From the NCBI RefSeq assembly GCF_001695835.1, contig NZ_MBSO01000022.1:17475-81474 (forward strand): a DNA stretch of 64,000 bases, written 5' to 3'. Numbering within the stretch: position 1 is the stretch's first letter; every line of letters starts with the position of its first letter. This document shows, piece after piece, positions 21,794-31,362 of this stretch. The notes under the pieces are model-generated. The model saw nothing but the letters and a program-made list of their open reading frames with translations, was not told the DNA's origin and ran no database searches. The translations under genes and the position numbers were made by a program. Source of the stretch: Ensifer sp. LC11 (GTDB lineage Bacteria; Pseudomonadota; Alphaproteobacteria; Rhizobiales; Rhizobiaceae).

Positions 21794-22402
21794 ATGATGG
21801 CAACTCCGGTGGCGCAAAAAAGACGCGAGCGAGGCTTTCTTGACGGTCAATTCCTGATCGCCATGCCCGGAATGTTTGACGCCAATTTTGCCCGTACAGT
21901 TATCTTTATCTGCGCCCATTCGGACGACGGCGCGATGGGCTTCGTGCTCAACCGGCCACAGCAGCTGACTTTCCCGGATGTGCTGCTGCACCTTGATCTT
22001 CTCGATGAAGAGGAGGCGATCCGGCTTCCGGCGATGACACGGGATTTCCAGATTCAGGCGGGCGGCCCTGTCGAGACCGGACGCGGTTTCGTGCTCCATT
22101 CCGACGATTATCTGAGCGATTCCAGCATTCCCGTCAGTGACGACATATGCCTGACGGCAACGCTTGATATCGTGCGTGCCATTTCGCGCGGGGAGGGGCC
22201 GGTCAGGGCGACGATGATGCTCGGCTATGCCGGTTGGGGTCCTGGCCAGCTCGAAGCGGAAATCGCCCAGAACGGCTGGCTGACTTGCCCGGCACGCGAG
22301 GAACTGATCTTCGACAAGGCGCTGGACGACAAGTACGACCGGGCGCTTGCGCTGATGGGCGTTTCGGCAGCGATGCTCTCGATGGACGCAGGTCACGCCT
22401 GA
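21794..22402 (+). CDS. YqgE/AlgH family protein
   Basis: The 202-residue cytoplasmic protein matches the UPF0301 (YqgE/AlgH) family, with [19 protein letters not shown] near the start, MGFVLNRPQ, and [13 protein letters not shown] in the second half. The molecular function of the family is not settled. It is divergent from the DsbD-like gene, with a 192-base shared promoter region. Confidence 0.92.
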   Translation: MMATPVAQKRRERGFLDGQFLIAMPGMFDANFARTVIFICAHSDDGAMGFVLNRPQQLTFPDVLLHLDLLDEEEAIRLPAMTRDFQIQAGGPVETGRGFVLHSDDYLSDSSIPVSDDICLTATLDIVRAISRGEGPVRATMMLGYAGWGPGQLEAEIAQNGWLTCPAREELIFDKALDDKYDRALALMGVSAAMLSMDAGHA

Positions 22403-22450
22403 CCGGCCGCAACGGCGGGCGATTTCCAAGCCGTATTTTATTCCGAAAGG

Positions 22451-22481
22451 CCTCGCCCGCCAGGTTTGCCGACGGGCGAGG
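22451..22481. terminator. Stem-loop between YqgE and the convergent GGDEF/EAL gene
   Basis: CCTCGCCCG and CGGGCGAGG form a perfect 9-base stem with a 13-base loop between two convergent genes. There is no clear T run on either side, so termination is inferred from position. Confidence 0.45.
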
Positions 22482-22522
22482 GAAACGTTGTGCGCCTGTG
22501 TGAGCGGCGCCGCCTTGGATGC

Positions 22523-25432
22523 CTACGCCCGCTTCATCAGCGGAAAGCGTTCCTTCAAGAGCCTCTGAATCGATTCTGAGCCGATCGGCGGGCCGAAGAG
22601 GAAGCTCTGTCCGTAGTCGCAGCCCATCTGCGAGAGCTGGATCGCGTCGTCCTCGGATTCGATGCCCTCGGCCACCACCTGCATGTCGAGCTCGCGCGCC
22701 ATTGTGATGACGGAACGCAGCAGAATACCGCGCTTGTCGCTCGGGTCGCGCACCAGCGCCTTGTCGATCTTGATCGTGTCGAAGGGGAAGCGGGTGAGAT
22801 AGGAGAGCGACGAGTGACCGGTGCCGAAGTCGTCGAGCGCGAGCTTCAACCCGGCCTCCTTCAGCTTTTCGAGAACCAGGCGGGCCTGCTCCGGATTTTC
22901 CATCACGAGCGATTCCGTCAGTTCCATCTTGACCTTGCCCGGATCGCAGCGGTTCTTGTTGAGGATCGCGCGCACGTCGTCATAGAGCTCGTTGTTGAGC
23001 AGCTGCGCGCTCGAGAGGTTGATCGAGACGAAGATCGGCAGGTCGCCGGTCTGAAGCTGCCATTCCGTCAGGTCGCTCGTCGCCTGGTCGAAGGCAAACA
23101 TGCCGAGCTGGTTGATCAGATCGGAGTTTTCGGCGATCGGGATGAACTCGGTCGGCGAGACATTGCCGCGCTTGGGGTGGTCCCAACGCATCAGTGCTTC
23201 GAAGCCGGCAATCTCGGCGTCGTTCAACCGTACGATCGGCTGATAGACCAGAGACAGTTCCTTGCGCTCGATCGCCCGCTTGAGATCCGCTTCCAGCTGC
23301 ATCCGGTCCGATCCCGAGGTGCGGAAGGCGGGGCGGAAAGGCTCGACGCGGTTGCCGCCTTCCTTCTTCGCGCGGAACATCGCGAGCTCGGCATCATCGA
23401 GCAGACCGGCCGCACTCTGTTCCTGGTCGAGCCAGGAGACGAGGCCGATCGAAGCCGTGAGATTGATTTCGCGGTTGCCGTAGTTGAGCGGCACCATGAT
23501 CGCCTTGCTGACGGCATCGGCGAAATCTGCGACTTTGGCCGGATCGCGCTCGGACATCAGGATCAGGCCGAACTGGTCGCCGCCAAGACGGGCGAGCGTA
23601 TCCTGCGGTCGCAGCAGCCGGCGCAGGCGCCGTGTCAGGGCGATGAGGATATTGTCGCCGGCGGCAATGCCCAGGAGATCGTTGACCTGCTTGTAGCGGT
23701 CGATGTCGATCGCAAGCACGGTCGGGCGCACCGAATTGCTGCCGTCGGCCATCAGCAGCATCGCCTGCAGCCGGTCGAGGAACACCTGCCGGTTCGGCAG
23801 GCCCGTCAGATTGTCGAGCAGCGCATTGTGCAACAGCCGCTCGACCGAATTGCGCTGCTCGGTGATGTCGATGATGGTACCGACACAGCGGATGATTTCG
23901 CCATTGGCGCCAAGGACAGGACGGGCGCGAATGGAGAGCCAATGATAGTGGCCATCCTCGGCGCGCACGCGGAATTCATGATTGAGCTTGCCGCGGCGGC
24001 GCTCCAGAAGCACGTCGAGGGTGGCGCGGAAACGGTCGCGATCATCCGGATGCAGGCGCGGCAACCAGTTGCGCAAGGGGCCGTGCATGCTGCCGAGCGA
24101 CAGGCCGAGCTGGGTCGAAATGTCGGGCATGGTCACCACGCGGTCGCGGGCGACATCCCAGTCCCAGACGGTATCGCCCGAGCCGGTCAAGGCGAGGGAC
24201 TGGCGTTCAAGATCCGAGAACAAGCCCTGCTGGTAGCCGCTTCCCGCGACCGCATGCTGCATCACGGTGAAGCCGATCAGAAGCACGATGAGCACGAGGC
24301 CGCCGCCGAGGGCCGGCTGCACGATGTCGTTGGCAAGCTGGCCGGTGACCGCCAGCCACGCGCCGAAGAGCCAGACGAGGATGAGCAGCCACGCGGGAAC
24401 GAGAAGAATGGCCCGGTCATAGCGGTTAAAGCCGAGATAGGCGATCAGGATGATACCAACCGTCGCCGTCAGCGCGAAGGAAAGGCGGGCGATGCCGGCG
24501 GCGATCGCCGGGTCGTAGACGGCGACACCGAAGAGCAGGCCGAGGCCCAGAATCCAGGCGAGCGTCGCATAGCCAAGGTGCTGGTGCCAGCGGTTGAGAT
24601 TGAGATAGGTGAACAGGAAGATCACTAGACCTGCCGCAAGGAAGACCTCGGTGCCCGCTCGCCATATTCGCTCGTCACCGGCAGTGACGCTGATGAGCTT
24701 CGACAAGAAACCGAAATCGACGCAGATGTAGGCAAGCACCGCCCAAGCAAGTGCTGCCGTTGCCGGCAGCATCGAGGTTCCCTTGACGACGAACAGAATG
24801 GTCAGGAACACCGCGAGCAGGCCGGCGATGCCGAGTACAATGCCGCGATAGAGCGTGAAGGCGTTGACCGTATCCTTGTAGGAATCCGGTTCCCATAGAT
24901 AGATCTGCGGCAGTTCCGGCGTCGCCAGTTCTGCGACGAAGGTAATGATGACGCCCGGCGGCAGCGTGATGCGGAAGACATCGGCCTCGTCGCTCGGTTC
25001 GCGGCTGAGCGCTGAGCCTTCGCTGGGGGCAATCGAGAGAATGCGCTTGGAGCCGAGATCCGGCCAGAAGAGCTTGGAGTTCACCAGTCGGAAATGCGGC
25101 GCGACGATCACGCGGTCGAGCTGTTCGGCAGAGACATTGGCGAGCGCGAAGACCGCCCAGTCGCCCCGGTGATCCTCGCTGTTCGAACGCACCTCAATGC
25201 GCCGCACGATGCCGTCGGTTCCCGGTGCCGTCGAGACCTGCAAGGCTTCATTGCGGCCGCTATAAATCTCAGTCGTCGCCGTCAGGTCGAGAGCGGTGTC
25301 CTCGCGCGAAATCTTCACAGGCTCAAGAGCCTCAGCCGCACCGCCGAGCGCGCAGAAAAACGTTGTGAGCGTGATCAGAAACGCTGCCAGCTTTGTGGCT
25401 GACCGGGCGAAGGGCGAGCGGGTTAGAGGCAT
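22523..25432 (-). CDS. Membrane PAS-GGDEF-EAL protein with degenerate GGDQF site
   Basis: This protein of about 969 residues has an N-terminal signal or TM segment (about 13-34), a periplasmic region (about 35-190), roughly seven TM helices (about 195-400), a PAS_3 domain (about 430-535), GGDEF (about 550-705) and EAL (about 720-960). The cyclase A-site reads GGDQF, with Gln for the catalytic Glu, while the inhibitory RxxD site (RPQD) is kept. It may bind GTP or cyclic-di-GMP without making it. EAL keeps GFEALMRW, NLS, ELTES, DDFGTGH, KIDK and AEGIE, so it is probably a phosphodiesterase. The start ATG overlaps the upstream acetyltransferase stop (TGATG). Confidence 0.9.
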   Translation of the reverse strand: MPLTRSPFARSATKLAAFLITLTTFFCALGGAAEALEPVKISREDTALDLTATTEIYSGRNEALQVSTAPGTDGIVRRIEVRSNSEDHRGDWAVFALANVSAEQLDRVIVAPHFRLVNSKLFWPDLGSKRILSIAPSEGSALSREPSDEADVFRITLPPGVIITFVAELATPELPQIYLWEPDSYKDTVNAFTLYRGIVLGIAGLLAVFLTILFVVKGTSMLPATAALAWAVLAYICVDFGFLSKLISVTAGDERIWRAGTEVFLAAGLVIFLFTYLNLNRWHQHLGYATLAWILGLGLLFGVAVYDPAIAAGIARLSFALTATVGIILIAYLGFNRYDRAILLVPAWLLILVWLFGAWLAVTGQLANDIVQPALGGGLVLIVLLIGFTVMQHAVAGSGYQQGLFSDLERQSLALTGSGDTVWDWDVARDRVVTMPDISTQLGLSLGSMHGPLRNWLPRLHPDDRDRFRATLDVLLERRRGKLNHEFRVRAEDGHYHWLSIRARPVLGANGEIIRCVGTIIDITEQRNSVERLLHNALLDNLTGLPNRQVFLDRLQAMLLMADGSNSVRPTVLAIDIDRYKQVNDLLGIAAGDNILIALTRRLRRLLRPQDTLARLGGDQFGLILMSERDPAKVADFADAVSKAIMVPLNYGNREINLTASIGLVSWLDQEQSAAGLLDDAELAMFRAKKEGGNRVEPFRPAFRTSGSDRMQLEADLKRAIERKELSLVYQPIVRLNDAEIAGFEALMRWDHPKRGNVSPTEFIPIAENSDLINQLGMFAFDQATSDLTEWQLQTGDLPIFVSINLSSAQLLNNELYDDVRAILNKNRCDPGKVKMELTESLVMENPEQARLVLEKLKEAGLKLALDDFGTGHSSLSYLTRFPFDTIKIDKALVRDPSDKRGILLRSVITMARELDMQVVAEGIESEDDAIQLSQMGCDYGQSFLFGPPIGSESIQRLLKERFPLMKRA

Positions 25433-26043
25433 CAAAGGGGCATATTCCTGTTCGGTAGGGCGTCGTCGGACAGAAGAGAAAAGAGCACGTGGTCCCGCCA
25501 CTGGCCATTGATTCTCAAGTACTGTCTTAAGTAGCCTTCACGCTCAAAACCGGCCTTTTCAAGGAGCCGGATGCTTCTTGAGTTGTCCGGAATACAGGCT
25601 GCTTCAATACGGTGCAACTCAAGGGTCGAAAAGATGTAGGGAATTGCGAGCCTGAGGGCTGCATACATGTGGCCCTTGCCGGCGTGACGCGCACCCATCC
25701 AATAGCCGATCATGCAGTTTTGCCCGGCGCCGCGGCGAATATGCCCGATCGTGAGCCCACCAAGCAGAACTTCGCCTGGCTTGTGGAAAAGGAAGAGCGG
25801 CACCGCCTGGCCGGAGGCATATTCCTGTTCATTGCGGATAACACGGCTGCGAAAGGCGCTCTCGGTCATCTCGTCGGGGCGCCAGGTCGGTTCCCATGGC
25901 TCCAGGAAGGCGCGGCTCTCGTTCCGGAGCTGATACCACTGGCGATAGTCGGCGTAACGAGGAAGCCGCAACAAATAATTCTGGTTGGCGATCTCGACCG
26001 TCTCCGGCTGCCGCGACAGGAACCGAAAAACCGATCGTGTCAT
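25432..26043 (-). CDS. GNAT family N-acetyltransferase (RimJ/RimL-like)
   Basis: The 203-residue protein has the GNAT fold. It shows the RimJ/RimL pattern, with WYQLRNESRAFLEPWEP early, the acetyl-CoA loop in ARHAGKGHMYAALRLA, and IPDNSRSIRLLEKAGFEREG near the end. RimJ/RimL enzymes acetylate protein N termini or small amines; the target here is unknown. Start 26043 follows GGAGG at good spacing. Its stop overlaps the start of the GGDEF/EAL gene by one base, so the two proteins are made together. Confidence 0.88.
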   Translation of the reverse strand: MTRSVFRFLSRQPETVEIANQNYLLRLPRYADYRQWYQLRNESRAFLEPWEPTWRPDEMTESAFRSRVIRNEQEYASGQAVPLFLFHKPGEVLLGGLTIGHIRRGAGQNCMIGYWMGARHAGKGHMYAALRLAIPYIFSTLELHRIEAACIPDNSRSIRLLEKAGFEREGYLRQYLRINGQWRDHVLFSLLSDDALPNRNMPL

Positions 26044-26232
26044 AGCTGCCTCCGAGGCCGTCCAGTTTACGCGGGACCTTAAATCGTCCGCCCGACAGCG
26101 CGCCTTTGCGCTGTCACAAACCGAAACGTTGCACAACTTTGCGCGCAAATCGAATCCGATTTTGCGAAAAGGCACAAAGACTTCACTGTTCGAACACGGT
26201 GGTTTGCGTCGGCGATCATTTGGCGGGCCCGG

Positions 26233-26279
26233 AGCAATTCCAGGAGCGATGTCAAACGGTTTTCCGTCCGCGATTGCGC
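26233..26279. repeat. Dispersed intergenic repeat, copy 2
   Basis: It begins AGCAATTCCAGG and ends CCGTCCGCGATTGCG around a central CGGTTTT. The ends GCAAT and ATTGC are inverted. It lies between the M16 peptidase and acetyltransferase genes and matches the copies at 3016 and 32908. Confidence 0.7.
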
Positions 26280-26291
26280 GCCCCAGGCGCG

Positions 26292-26330
26292 GGATCATTT
26301 CACTGTTCCAATGAAGCAATGAAATGATCC
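26292..26330 (-). terminator. Stem-loop after the M16 peptidase gene
   Basis: GGATCATTTCA at 26292-26302 is perfectly complementary to TGAAATGATCC at 26320-26330 (11 bases, 17-base loop). It starts 8 bases beyond the peptidase stop. There is no T run, so it is either a weak terminator or an RNA-stabilising 3' stem. A second stem (GACAGCGC/GCGCTGTC) lies at 26094-26115. Confidence 0.5.
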
Positions 26331-26338
26331 AAGCCGAG

Positions 26339-27640
26339 TTAGCTTGCGACCGCCTGCGGTACCGGCGCCTTGCCAGTCAGAGATGACAGGATGTCGCCCA
26401 TCGGGGCAAGCTGCTCCAACGGGCCGATCGCCGAGAGCGTCGGCGTCGTATCGAAGAACAGCCGGCCGGCAAGGTCGGTCAGGCGCTCGATGGTGATGCC
26501 GGACAGGCGCTCCATCAGTTCTTCGTTGGGGATCGGCCGACCGTAGAGCATCATCTGGCGGGCAATCTGGCCGGCGCGGGCGGCCGGGCTTTCCTGCCCC
26601 ATCAGGAGCTGTGCCCGGATCTGGGCGCGGGCGCGCTCGATTTCCTGCTGCTCGATGGTCATCGAGGACTTGCGCAGCTCATCGACGATAACGGGCATCA
26701 GTTCCGGCAGGTTCTCGCCGCCGGTCGCAGCATGTACGCCGAAGATGCCGGTGTCGGAAAAGCCCCAGTGGAAGGCATAGACGGAATAACAGAGGCCGCG
26801 GTGCTCGCGCACTTCCTGGAAGAGGCGCGAAGACATGCCGCCCCCGAGAATGTTGGCGAGGATCTGCGAGCAGTAGAAGTCGCGCGCATGGTAGGCCTTG
26901 CCTTCGAAGCCGAGCAGCACCTGCGCGTCCATCAGATCGCGCGTCTCGCGGCTCTCGCCGCCGGTGTAGCGGGCGGCTTCAAGCACCGGTGTCGCGAGCG
27001 GCGTGCGCGGGAGCGACGAGAAGCGCTCTTCCACCTGGCGAACGAAGGCGTCGTGCTCGACGGCGCCAGCCGCGACGACGAACATGCGGTCGGTCGTGTA
27101 GTTGCGACCGAGATAGTGACGGATCTGATCGGCGGAAAACGACATGACCGTCTCGGGCGTGCCGAGGATCGGCCGGCCGACGGTCTGGTTGCGATAGGCG
27201 GTTTCGGCGAAGCGGTCGAAAACGACGTCGTCCGGCGTATCGTCGGCGGCACCTATTTCCTGCAGGATAACCTGCTTCTCGCGTCGCAGTTCCTCGTCAT
27301 CGAAGACGGATTCCGTCAGGATGTCGGCGAGAATGTCGACCGCCAGCGGGACGTGGTCCTTGAGCACGCGAGCGTAGTAGGAGGTCGTCTCCGTCGAAGT
27401 CGCCGCATTGACTTCGCCACCGACATTTTCGATTTCCTCGGCAATCTGGCGGGCGGTGCGCCGCGCGGTGCCCTTGAAAGCCATGTGCTCCAGCAGATGG
27501 GCAATGCCATGTTCGCCCAGGGTTTCATTGCGCGAACCAGACTTGATCCACACGCCGAGCGCCACGCTTTCGAGATGCGGCATCTGCTCGGTTACCACCG
27601 TCAACCCGGAAGGGAGCCGGGTGCACTCAACTTTCATCAT
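26339..27640 (-). CDS. M16 family zinc peptidase (mitochondrial processing peptidase-like)
   Basis: This 433-residue protein is a pitrilysin-type metallopeptidase. The inverted zinc motif HLLEHMAFKGT is at about 48-58, with the third ligand glutamate about 75 residues later in the FDDEELRREKQVILQEI region. A glycine-rich GGGMSSRLFQEVRE loop, typical of the processing-peptidase beta type, is near residue 270. It is cytoplasmic by lack of a signal peptide. It follows thrC by 16 bases, the usual rhizobial order. Confidence 0.93.
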   Translation of the reverse strand: MMKVECTRLPSGLTVVTEQMPHLESVALGVWIKSGSRNETLGEHGIAHLLEHMAFKGTARRTARQIAEEIENVGGEVNAATSTETTSYYARVLKDHVPLAVDILADILTESVFDDEELRREKQVILQEIGAADDTPDDVVFDRFAETAYRNQTVGRPILGTPETVMSFSADQIRHYLGRNYTTDRMFVVAAGAVEHDAFVRQVEERFSSLPRTPLATPVLEAARYTGGESRETRDLMDAQVLLGFEGKAYHARDFYCSQILANILGGGMSSRLFQEVREHRGLCYSVYAFHWGFSDTGIFGVHAATGGENLPELMPVIVDELRKSSMTIEQQEIERARAQIRAQLLMGQESPAARAGQIARQMMLYGRPIPNEELMERLSGITIERLTDLAGRLFFDTTPTLSAIGPLEQLAPMGDILSSLTGKAPVPQAVAS

Positions 27641-27656
27641 ACGTTTCTTCTCGTTC

Positions 27657-29057
27657 TTACCCCCGGAGGCGGGTGCGCTCGCCGATAAAGGTCTCGACGC
27701 TCTTCAGGTCCGGATCCAGGATATCGAAACGCTCCTCCCTGTTCATCAGGTCAGCAAGCCACGTCGGAAGCGCCGGGTCAATACCACAGGCCGATTTTAC
27801 CGCGTCCGGGAATTTCGCCGGATGAGCGGTGGCAAGCGTCACCATCGGGGCGGATGCCTTCTCGTACTTCTCGGCAACGAAGACGCCGACGGCGCTGTGC
27901 GGGTCGAGCAGATAGCCGGTTTGCTCCAGTGTCTTGGCGATCGTCTTGGCCACTTCCTTCTCCGAGGCGCGACCGGCACGGAACTCCTTGCGGATCGCTT
28001 TCAGCGCCTTCTCGCGAATGGTGAAGGAACCGGATTGTTTGAGGCCGTCCATCGCCGAGCGCACTTCGCCCGGGTCGCGGTCGTTCGCCTCAAACAGGAG
28101 CCGTTCGAAGTTCGAGGAGATCTGGATATCCATCGATGGCGCCGTGGTCGCCTTGACGTCACGCATCTCGTAACGTCCGGTTTTCAGCGTGCGGGCGAGA
28201 ATGTCGTTTTCGTTGGTGGCGATCACCAGCTTGTCGATCGGTAGGCCCATGCGCTTGGCGACGTAGCCGGCGAAGATGTCGCCGAAGTTGCCGGTCGGGA
28301 CGGTGAAGGAGATCTTGCGATCCGGCCCACCGAGCGCGATCGCCGTCGTGAAGTAGTAGACGATCTGGGCCATGATGCGCGCCCAGTTGATCGAGTTGAC
28401 GCCTGAAAGTTTGACGCGGTCGCGGAAGGCCGCGTCGTTGAACATGCTTTTGACGAGGTTCTGGCAGTCGTCGAAATTGCCTTTGACGGCGATGGCGTGC
28501 ACGTTCGATGCCTCTGACGTCGTCATCTGCCGCTGCTGCACCGGCGAGACCTTGCCGTGCGGGAAGAGGATGAAGATGTCGGTGCGCTCGCGTCCGGCAA
28601 AGGCGTCGATCGCCGCGCCGCCGGTGTCGCCCGAGGTCGCGCCGACGATGGTGGCGCGCTCGCCGCGCTCTGCAAGCACGTAGTCCATCAATCGGGCGAG
28701 CAGCTGCATCGCCACGTCCTTGAACGCGAGCGTCGAACCATGGAAGAGTTCCATGACGAAGGCATTCGGGCCGGTCTGGACGAGCGGCGCCACCGCCGGA
28801 TGACGGAAGGTGGCATAGGCCTCGTCGATCATCTCGCGAAATTTTGCAGCCGGAATCTCGCCGTTGGTGAAGGGCTCGAGCACGGCGAAGGCGATTTCCT
28901 GGTAGGACTTGCCGCGCAAGGCACGGATTTCCTTTTTGGAGAACTTCGGCCATTCCTTGGGGAGGTAGAGACCGCCGTCGCGCGCGAGACCGGCAAGCAG
29001 CGCGTCGCAGAAGCCGAGAGGAGCGGCTTCGCCGCGCGTCGAGATATACTTCACCAT
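27657..29057 (-). CDS. thrC: Threonine synthase
   Basis: ThrC converts O-phosphohomoserine to threonine using pyridoxal phosphate. The 466-residue protein has the PLP lysine in FHGSTLAFKDVAMQ, the phosphate-binding GATSGDTGGAAIDAF loop and the N-terminal YISTRGEA of the class. Length is normal for the bacterial and fungal type. It is the partner of thrB in this window but lies about 8 kb away on the other strand. Confidence 0.96.
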   Translation of the reverse strand: MVKYISTRGEAAPLGFCDALLAGLARDGGLYLPKEWPKFSKKEIRALRGKSYQEIAFAVLEPFTNGEIPAAKFREMIDEAYATFRHPAVAPLVQTGPNAFVMELFHGSTLAFKDVAMQLLARLMDYVLAERGERATIVGATSGDTGGAAIDAFAGRERTDIFILFPHGKVSPVQQRQMTTSEASNVHAIAVKGNFDDCQNLVKSMFNDAAFRDRVKLSGVNSINWARIMAQIVYYFTTAIALGGPDRKISFTVPTGNFGDIFAGYVAKRMGLPIDKLVIATNENDILARTLKTGRYEMRDVKATTAPSMDIQISSNFERLLFEANDRDPGEVRSAMDGLKQSGSFTIREKALKAIRKEFRAGRASEKEVAKTIAKTLEQTGYLLDPHSAVGVFVAEKYEKASAPMVTLATAHPAKFPDAVKSACGIDPALPTWLADLMNREERFDILDPDLKSVETFIGERTRLRG

Positions 29058-29337
29058 GATTGTCCTTCGTCCACCTCAAGCATTGCGGCAACCGTACAAG
29101 GCAGCGCCGCGCCACGCCCGTCTTATTGCGTCAGTGCTTGACAAAGTCTGCACGCATTCTTGTCACCGACCCAATTTCTGGCTCTGGCACAGACTTCGGA
29201 AAATTCGGAAGGGATGGGCTGACCCAATCGATTTTTCAGTTTGTCGCTGCTATAGACGATGCCCGAAGGCCACGAAAGGCCTTCCGGCCGAGATTTCGGT
29301 CAAGGAGTCTCAACCGGTCCAGCAGAGGTTGTTCAAC

Positions 29338-29889
29338 GTGTTTGGCAAATTATCCCGGCCTGTTCTCGCAATTTCATTTCTCGCGGTCCTCGCCGGCTGT
29401 AACAAGACGCAATCGGGCGGGGCGATCGATGCGGGCGGCAGTGCTGCCGCGCCGACGCCGGCCGTCGTCCAGGCCGCATGCCCGCAGGTCATCCTGCGTG
29501 ACGGCACTTCGGTGTTCACCAGCTATGCCAAGGGAGCCAAAAACGACCCAACGAAGGTCGTCTACCAGGCTTCTCTGGCTGACACGACACGGCAATGCGT
29601 GCAGAGCGAAAGCGCGCTGACGATGACTGTTGTCGTGCAGGGGCGCGTGGTCAGCGGTCCGGCGGGCGGTCCCGGCAAAATCACCATGCCGATCCGTGTT
29701 GCCGCTACCGACGAAGACAAGACGCTCTATTCCGAGCTGACCCAGCACGCGGCCGAAATCCCCTCGACCGGTTCGGGGCAATTCGTGTTCACCAAGACGA
29801 ACGTGACATTGCCGGCCGGTGCCGGTTCCAACGTCACCGTCTATGTCGGCTTCGACGAAGGCCCGCCGGCCAAGGGCAAGAAGAAGTAA
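29338..29889 (+). CDS. Putative lipoprotein of unknown function
   Basis: This protein of about 183 residues has a lipoprotein signal: a basic start, a hydrophobic stretch, and a lipobox ending in LAVLAGC at about residue 20. The mature part is rich in Ala, Thr and Val, with beta-type strands (VTLPAGAGSNVTVYVGFDEG) and a C-terminal KGKKK. GTG 29338 is chosen because AGAGG precedes it by 9 bases. I do not recognise a named domain. It is divergent from thrC and convergent with the binding-protein gene. Confidence 0.75.
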   Translation: MFGKLSRPVLAISFLAVLAGCNKTQSGGAIDAGGSAAAPTPAVVQAACPQVILRDGTSVFTSYAKGAKNDPTKVVYQASLADTTRQCVQSESALTMTVVVQGRVVSGPAGGPGKITMPIRVAATDEDKTLYSELTQHAAEIPSTGSGQFVFTKTNVTLPAGAGSNVTVYVGFDEGPPAKGKKK

Positions 29890-29911
29890 GCTGCGACAGC
29901 CGTCGCAAAAA

Positions 29912-29936
29912 AACGCCGGGGCTTGCCCCGGCGTTT
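29912..29936. terminator. Bidirectional terminator between lipoprotein and binding-protein genes
   Basis: AACGCCGGGG-CTTG-CCCCGGCGTT is a strong perfect stem. It has A residues before it and T residues after it, so it can stop transcription from both convergent genes. Confidence 0.88.
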
Positions 29937-29958
29937 TCATTTCACTGCACGTTTCGGC

Positions 29959-31065
29959 TCACTCGGCCGGAACGCTCTTGCCGCCTTCCCACTTGTAGAG
30001 CGAGAACGCCTGCGAGGTGAGGTCACCGGCTTCGCCATAGGTCAGCTTGCCGAGAACCGTGTCGATTGCTTCGCCGGACTTGATCGCGGTTGCAACCGCG
30101 GTCGCATCTTCGGCGGAGCCTGCCTTTTCGATGCCGGCCTTCAGCACCTGAACGGCGGCATAGGCGTTGAGAGTGAAGGCTTCGGCCGGGATGTTCTTCG
30201 CCTTCAGCGCTTCTACGGCCGGAGCCGACGCCGGGTTGCGGGTCGCGTCGCTGGCATTGGTGTAGACCGTGCCGGTTGCCGCTTCGCCGCCGATTGCCCA
30301 GAACTCGGTGTTCGACAGGCCGTCGCCGCCAAAGATCTGTGCCTTCACGCCCTGGTCGTGCATCTGGCGTGCGAGCAGGCCGCCTTCCGGATGGTAACCG
30401 CCGAAATAGACGACATCGACGTTCTCGGCCTTCAGGCGGGTGACGATGGCGCTGAAGTCCTTGTCGCCCGGGTTCAGGCCTTCGTAGACGACTTCGGTGA
30501 TGCCGCCTGCATTGATCGCCTTCTTGAAGCTGTCGGCGAGACCCTTGCCGTAGGGAGCCTTGTCATGAAGTACGGCGACCTTCTTGTCCTTGAGGCTCTT
30601 GACGACATAGGCGGCGGCGACCTCGGCCTGCTGGTCGTCACGGCCGCAGGTGCGTAGCACGTTCCAGAGACCGCGCGTGGTGAGATCCGGCGTCGTTGCC
30701 GTCGGCGTCACCATCAGGATGCCGTTTTCGGCGAGAACGTCGGAAGCCGCCATCGAGGTGCCCGACAGAACCGGGCCGACGACGAAGCGGATGCCTTCGC
30801 CGGCTGCCTGGTTTGCGACAGACACGGCCTGCTTCGGGTCGCCCGCGTCGTCAAGCAGCTTCAGCACGATCTTCTCGCCGTTGATGCCTCCGGCCTTGTT
30901 GATCTCTTCGGCTGCCGCTTCGGCGCCGTTCTTCACCTGCTCGCCATAGGCCGCGACCGGGCCGGTGAGCGGCGTGATCACGCCAACGGTGATATCGGCG
31001 AAGGCAAGCGGGCCGAAGGCGACGCTGGCCGCCAGGGTCAGCCCGGTCAACAGTGAAAGACGCAT
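29959..31065 (-). CDS. Branched-chain amino acid ABC transporter substrate-binding protein (LivK-like)
   Basis: The 368-residue periplasmic protein has a signal peptide ending near GPLAFA and begins its mature part [20 protein letters not shown], typical of type I binding proteins for Leu, Ile and Val. The domains alternate around [18 protein letters not shown] and [20 protein letters not shown]. Start 31065 has AAGGAGG at ideal spacing, which suggests high expression. No permease or ATPase genes are adjacent, so it is an orphan component here. Confidence 0.92.
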   Translation of the reverse strand: MRLSLLTGLTLAASVAFGPLAFADITVGVITPLTGPVAAYGEQVKNGAEAAAEEINKAGGINGEKIVLKLLDDAGDPKQAVSVANQAAGEGIRFVVGPVLSGTSMAASDVLAENGILMVTPTATTPDLTTRGLWNVLRTCGRDDQQAEVAAAYVVKSLKDKKVAVLHDKAPYGKGLADSFKKAINAGGITEVVYEGLNPGDKDFSAIVTRLKAENVDVVYFGGYHPEGGLLARQMHDQGVKAQIFGGDGLSNTEFWAIGGEAATGTVYTNASDATRNPASAPAVEALKAKNIPAEAFTLNAYAAVQVLKAGIEKAGSAEDATAVATAIKSGEAIDTVLGKLTYGEAGDLTSQAFSLYKWEGGKSVPAE

Positions 31066-31323
31066 AGTGTTTCCTCCTTGAAATACCCCGATGGGGCTTG
31101 CTTGATATGGCCCTCGTGCGCGGCTTTTCGAAAACCTACTGCATGTTTCCTTAAGCCGTAATCGATTCAAGGACAAAAACATGCAGCAATTCAAAGTGCT
31201 ACGCCTCTGATAAGAGGCGCGACGCTGTGGAGATTTTCTAGGGAACGCGACGGCACTTCAATGTGTCATCGTGTCCCTCGACGTCTAATCGGACGCCGGC
31301 CGTGGTGGCCGAAGGCTTCTTTC

Positions 31324-31345
31324 CGCTCCGGCGGCAGCCGGAGCG
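31324..31345 (-). terminator. Stem-loop after the HAD phosphatase gene
   Basis: CGCTCCGGC-GGCA-GCCGGAGCG is a perfect 9-base stem, 18 bases beyond the stop of the minus-strand gene at 31363. It has no clean T run, so terminator function is inferred from position. Confidence 0.5.
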
Positions 31346-31362
31346 AAGGGGTGTGCGGCGTT

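Noticed and set aside
22814..24628. Plus-strand open frame of about 600 codons opposite the second GGDEF/EAL gene
   Set aside because: It is an antisense shadow: no recognisable domain, composition typical of reverse-frame translation, and the real gene is clear.
29145..29178. CTTGAC promoter before the lipoprotein gene
   Set aside because: The -35 box is good, but the hexamer at 17 bases (TTGTCA) is not a -10 box and it lies far from the start.
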